From positions 4,898,001 to 4,962,000 of the forward strand of contig NZ_CP016428.1 of the NCBI RefSeq assembly GCF_001693385.1: a DNA stretch of 64,000 nucleotides, in the 5' to 3' direction. Every line of letters starts with the position of its first letter. The stretch's first letter is position 1. The notes beneath the pieces are model-generated. The model had not been told where the DNA came from and made no database searches. It worked only from the letters and a program-made list of their open reading frames with translations. Positions 61,336 through 64,000 of this stretch are shown one piece after another. The DNA is from Bradyrhizobium icense (GTDB lineage Bacteria; Pseudomonadota; Alphaproteobacteria; Rhizobiales; Xanthobacteraceae). The position numbers and the translations under genes were made by a program.

Positions 61336-62081
61336 GCCAGGGCAGCGGAACACCAGTCCTGACGATCAGCGGGTTGCGGCGCGCGTTCGGCGGGCTCGTC
61401 GCGGTCAACGATCTCGGCTTCGCGGTCGCTCAAGGCGAAATCATGGGCCTGCTCGGGCCCAACGGGTCGGGCAAGACCACGGCCCTCAATCTGATCTCGG
61501 GCGTGCTGCGTCCCGATGCCGGAACCATCCGCCTGATGGGCCAGGATATCGCGGGCCTTGCGTCGTACCGGATCGCGCGGCTCGGCCTTGCCCGGACGTT
61601 TCAGCTCGTCCGCGTGCTCGACGGCATGGATTGCCGCGAGAACATCAAGGCGGGGCTCGCGTTCCAGAGACCGCATCTGCCCACCTCCGAGGCAGAACTA
61701 CGGATCGACACGCTGCTGCATCGGGTCGGCCTCACCGGACACGACCGGCGGCGGGCGACCGACCTCACCTATATCGACCGCAAACGGCTCGAGCTTGCCC
61801 GCGCGCTTGCCGCGAAGCCGCGGCTGCTGCTGCTCGACGAATGGCTCGCCGGGCTCAACCCATCGGAGCTTGCGATCGGCATCGACCTGATCCGGTCATT
61901 GCGGGCTGACGGAATCACCATCGTGTTAGTCGAGCATGTGATGGGCGCGGTTCGCGCGCTGTGTGACCGCTGTATCGTGATGAGCAGCGGCCGCAAGATT
62001 GCCGATGGCGCCACCGCCGACGTGCTGAGCGATGCGGCGGTCGTGAAGGCCTATCTCGGTGGGGTGGCAGCCGATGCTTGA
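61332..62081 (+). CDS. livG: ABC transporter ATP-binding protein (LivG-like) with divergent signature
   Basis: A 249-residue ATPase. Walker A LGPNGSGKTT is intact, as are the Q-loop region ARTFQLVRVLDGM and the H-loop VLVEHVMGAV. The signature is ATDLTYIDRKRLELARA, where a glycine usually follows LTY or LS. Walker B is LLLLDEWLAGLNPSE, with tryptophan in place of the common proline. Both changes occur in some aromatic-acid importer subunits as I recall, so the protein is probably active. It overlaps livM by four bases and livF by eight. Confidence 0.87.
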   Translation: MSQGSGTPVLTISGLRRAFGGLVAVNDLGFAVAQGEIMGLLGPNGSGKTTALNLISGVLRPDAGTIRLMGQDIAGLASYRIARLGLARTFQLVRVLDGMDCRENIKAGLAFQRPHLPTSEAELRIDTLLHRVGLTGHDRRRATDLTYIDRKRLELARALAAKPRLLLLDEWLAGLNPSELAIGIDLIRSLRADGITIVLVEHVMGAVRALCDRCIVMSSGRKIADGATADVLSDAAVVKAYLGGVAADA

Positions 62082-62808
62082 GGTCAAAAATCTCAGCCTC
62101 GCCTATGGCCTGCACCGCGCGCTCGACGGCGTCGCCCTCAACGTCGGCCGCGGCGAGATCGTCACGATCCTCGGCGCCAACGGCGCCGGCAAGACCTCGC
62201 TGCTGAAGGCCATCGCCGGCGTCGTGCGTACGCTTCCCGGCAAGCAGGTGCGCCTTGGCGGTCGCGATATCTCAGCACTCGCCGCGCACGACATCGTCGA
62301 AAGCGGTCTGGCGCTGGTGCCCGAAGGCCGCGGCATTTTTGGCGATCTGACGGTGAAGGAAAATCTCCTGCTCGGCGCCAATCCGAAGCGTGCCCGCGAC
62401 GGCGAAGCCGCGCGGCGCGAACGGGTGCTTGCGCTGTTTCCGCGCCTGCGCGAACGCGCCGCCCAGATCGCGCGCACCATGAGCGGCGGCGAACAGCAGA
62501 TGCTCGCCATCGGCCGCGCACTGATGTCCAATCCCGATATCCTACTCCTCGACGAGCCGTCGCTCGGGCTCTCGCCCGCCATGGTGCAGGAATTGTTCGC
62601 CACCTTGCTGCGGGTGCGCGAGGCCGGTGTCGGGCTTCTGCTCGTCGAACAGAACGCGCAGGAGAGCCTGCGGATCGCCGACCGCGGCTATGTGCTCGAG
62701 AACGGTGCCATCGTCGGGCACGGCACTGCCGACCATTTGAAGTCAGATCCCGCCGTCCAGCGCGCCTATCTCGGCGGCGTACGGCCGGCCACCGCATCAT
62801 CATCGTAA
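62074..62808 (+). CDS. livF: ABC transporter ATP-binding protein (LivF-like)
   Basis: A 244-residue ATPase with all motifs standard: Walker A LGANGAGKTS, signature MSGGEQQMLAIGRA, Walker B ILLLDEPSLGLSP and the H-loop LLLVEQNAQESL. It forms the second nucleotide-binding subunit with LivG. The ATG at 62074 lies eight bases inside livG; a GTG at 62059 is a possible but less likely start. The aldehyde dehydrogenase gene follows 24 bases after its stop. Confidence 0.9.
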   Translation: MLEVKNLSLAYGLHRALDGVALNVGRGEIVTILGANGAGKTSLLKAIAGVVRTLPGKQVRLGGRDISALAAHDIVESGLALVPEGRGIFGDLTVKENLLLGANPKRARDGEAARRERVLALFPRLRERAAQIARTMSGGEQQMLAIGRALMSNPDILLLDEPSLGLSPAMVQELFATLLRVREAGVGLLLVEQNAQESLRIADRGYVLENGAIVGHGTADHLKSDPAVQRAYLGGVRPATASSS

Positions 62809-62832
62809 CGCCACGCTTGAGGAGAGAAAGCC

Positions 62833-64000
62833 ATGTATGAAATCTCGCTGCTGCTCGAGAGCAAGGATGTCCCGGCGTCGAACGGCGCGACGTTCGATCG
62901 CCTGAATCCGGTCACTGGCGATCTCGCAAGCCGCGCCGCGGCAGCCCAAATCGCGGATGCGAAGCGCGCCGCCGACACTGCTGCCGCCGCCTTCCCGGCA
63001 TGGTCCGCCACCGGCCCCGGCGCCCGCCGCGCGATCCTGTTGAAGGCCGCCGATCTTCTGGCGTCGAAGGCGTCGCAATTCATCGAGCTGATGGCCGCGG
63101 AAACCGGCGCGACCGCCGGGTGGGCCGGCTTCAACGTTCACCTCGCCGCCGGCATGCTGCGCGAGGCCGCCGCCATGACCACGCAGATTTCGGGCGAGGT
63201 CATCCCCTCGGACAAGCCGGGCTGCATCGCGATGGCCGTGCGCCAACCCGCAGGCGTCGTGCTGAGCATGGCGCCGTGGAACGCGCCGGTCATTCTCGGC
63301 GTGCGCGCCATCGCGCTGCCGCTGGCCTGCGGCAATACCGTCGTGCTGAAAGCCTCCGAAATTTGCCCGGGAACCCACCGGCTGATCGCCGAATGCCTGC
63401 GCGACGCCGGCCTGCCGCCGGGCGTGCTCAACGTCATCACCAACGCGCCTGAAGACGCCCCTGCCCTGATCGAGACGTTGATCGGCCATCCCGCCGTACG
63501 CCGCGTCAATTTCACCGGCTCGACGCGCGTCGGCCGCATCATCGCGCAGGTAGCGGCGAAGTATCTGAAGCCAGCCCTGCTCGAACTCGGGGGCAAGGCG
63601 CCGATGATCGTGCTCGACGACGCCGACATCGACGCCGCCGTTGCCGCCGCAGCGTTCGGCGCCTTCATGAACCAGGGCCAGATCTGCATGTCGACCGAGC
63701 GCCTCGTCGTCGACGAGAAGATTGCAGACGTCTTCGTAACGAAGCTCGCGGCGAAAGCCGGATCGCTTGTCGCCGGCGATCCGCGCAAGGGCAGCGCGCC
63801 GCTGGGATCGCTGATCGGCACCGATGCCGCAGCGCGCATCCAGGCTCTGATCAACGATGCCGTCAGCAAGGGCGCCAAGGTGGTTGCGGGCGGACGCAGC
63901 GAGGGCACATTGATGTCGGCGACGGTGATCGACGGCGTCAACTCGTCGATGCGGATTTACGGCGAGGAGTCGTTCGGACCGGTGGTCTGCGTCGTGCGCG
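62833..64000 (+). CDS. Aldehyde dehydrogenase, vanillin/salicylaldehyde dehydrogenase-like (3' end outside window)
   Basis: The first 389 residues are visible. SMAPWNAPVILGVRAIALPL and CGNTVVLKASE bind the cofactor, FTGSTRVGR follows, LELGGKAPMIVLDDAD carries the general-base glutamate, and the catalytic cysteine is Cys285 in NQGQICMSTERL. The pattern RQPAGVVLSMAPWNAPVILG is that of aromatic aldehyde dehydrogenases such as vanillin and salicylaldehyde dehydrogenase. GGAGAG precedes the ATG. As the sixth gene of the liv-type operon it may oxidise the imported compound or its aldehyde product (inference). Confidence 0.86.
   Translation, partial: MYEISLLLESKDVPASNGATFDRLNPVTGDLASRAAAAQIADAKRAADTAAAAFPAWSATGPGARRAILLKAADLLASKASQFIELMAAETGATAGWAGFNVHLAAGMLREAAAMTTQISGEVIPSDKPGCIAMAVRQPAGVVLSMAPWNAPVILGVRAIALPLACGNTVVLKASEICPGTHRLIAECLRDAGLPPGVLNVITNAPEDAPALIETLIGHPAVRRVNFTGSTRVGRIIAQVAAKYLKPALLELGGKAPMIVLDDADIDAAVAAAAFGAFMNQGQICMSTERLVVDEKIADVFVTKLAAKAGSLVAGDPRKGSAPLGSLIGTDAAARIQALINDAVSKGAKVVAGGRSEGTLMSATVIDGVNSSMRIYGEESFGPVVCVVR

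Overview
The window is a chromosomal segment of a high-GC alphaproteobacterium. Its metabolic gene content, its many intergenic palindromic repeats and its gene style point to Hyphomicrobiales, most likely Bradyrhizobium or a close relative; this placement is an inference from pattern recognition, not from a database search. I see no phage, insertion sequence, CRISPR array, tRNA or rRNA. Both ends cut through genes: a phasin on the left and an aldehyde dehydrogenase on the right.

Layout. 0-10 kb: phasin end, Ppx/GppA phosphatase, an orphan molybdenum hydroxylase large subunit, a double-hotdog protein, a YaiI/YqxD protein, an ABC-F ATPase, a D-threonine-aldolase-like enzyme and a BaiN-like flavoprotein. 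10-19 kb: a leftward valine/isobutyrate operon (mmsA, acyl-CoA dehydrogenase, 3-hydroxyisobutyryl-CoA hydrolase, mmsB, acyl-CoA synthetase, MaoC hydratase, probably an SDR), with a divergent LysR regulator. 19-23 kb: TetR, PaaI-type thioesterase, enoyl-CoA hydratase and an MFS carrier. 23-31 kb: a carboxyltransferase and an overlapping IclR gene read left; a biotin carrier, a TAXI-TRAP transporter and a glutaminase-STAS-cNMP fusion read right. 31-36 kb: Tex, a short Hsp70-like protein and a carboxymuconolactone-decarboxylase-like protein.

36-42 kb: leftward acyl-CoA genes: a DUF35 protein, a frameshifted thiolase-like gene without the nucleophilic cysteine, acyl-CoA dehydrogenase, CaiB-type CoA-transferase and a canonical thiolase. 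42-54 kb: a sugar-acid island. A LacI regulator sits between a leftward operon (ABC importer, DenD-like dehydrogenase, KDG kinase, KDPG aldolase) and rightward genes (IlvD/Edd dehydratase and two SDRs). The same 14-bp palindromic operator lies before both units, so they probably form one regulon that imports an aldose or aldonate and breaks it down to pyruvate and central intermediates. 54-64 kb: DMT exporter with divergent LysR, site-2 protease, a tail-anchored protein, an AraC regulator, and a liv-type ABC importer followed by an aldehyde dehydrogenase, suggesting uptake and oxidation of a small, perhaps aromatic, compound.

The most striking non-coding signal is a set of intergenic inverted repeats built of two facing hairpins. 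In at least three of them the two arms differ by paired, compensating changes that keep each hairpin intact. One 81-bp four-armed element occurs twice, and a different element of about 100 bp also occurs twice.
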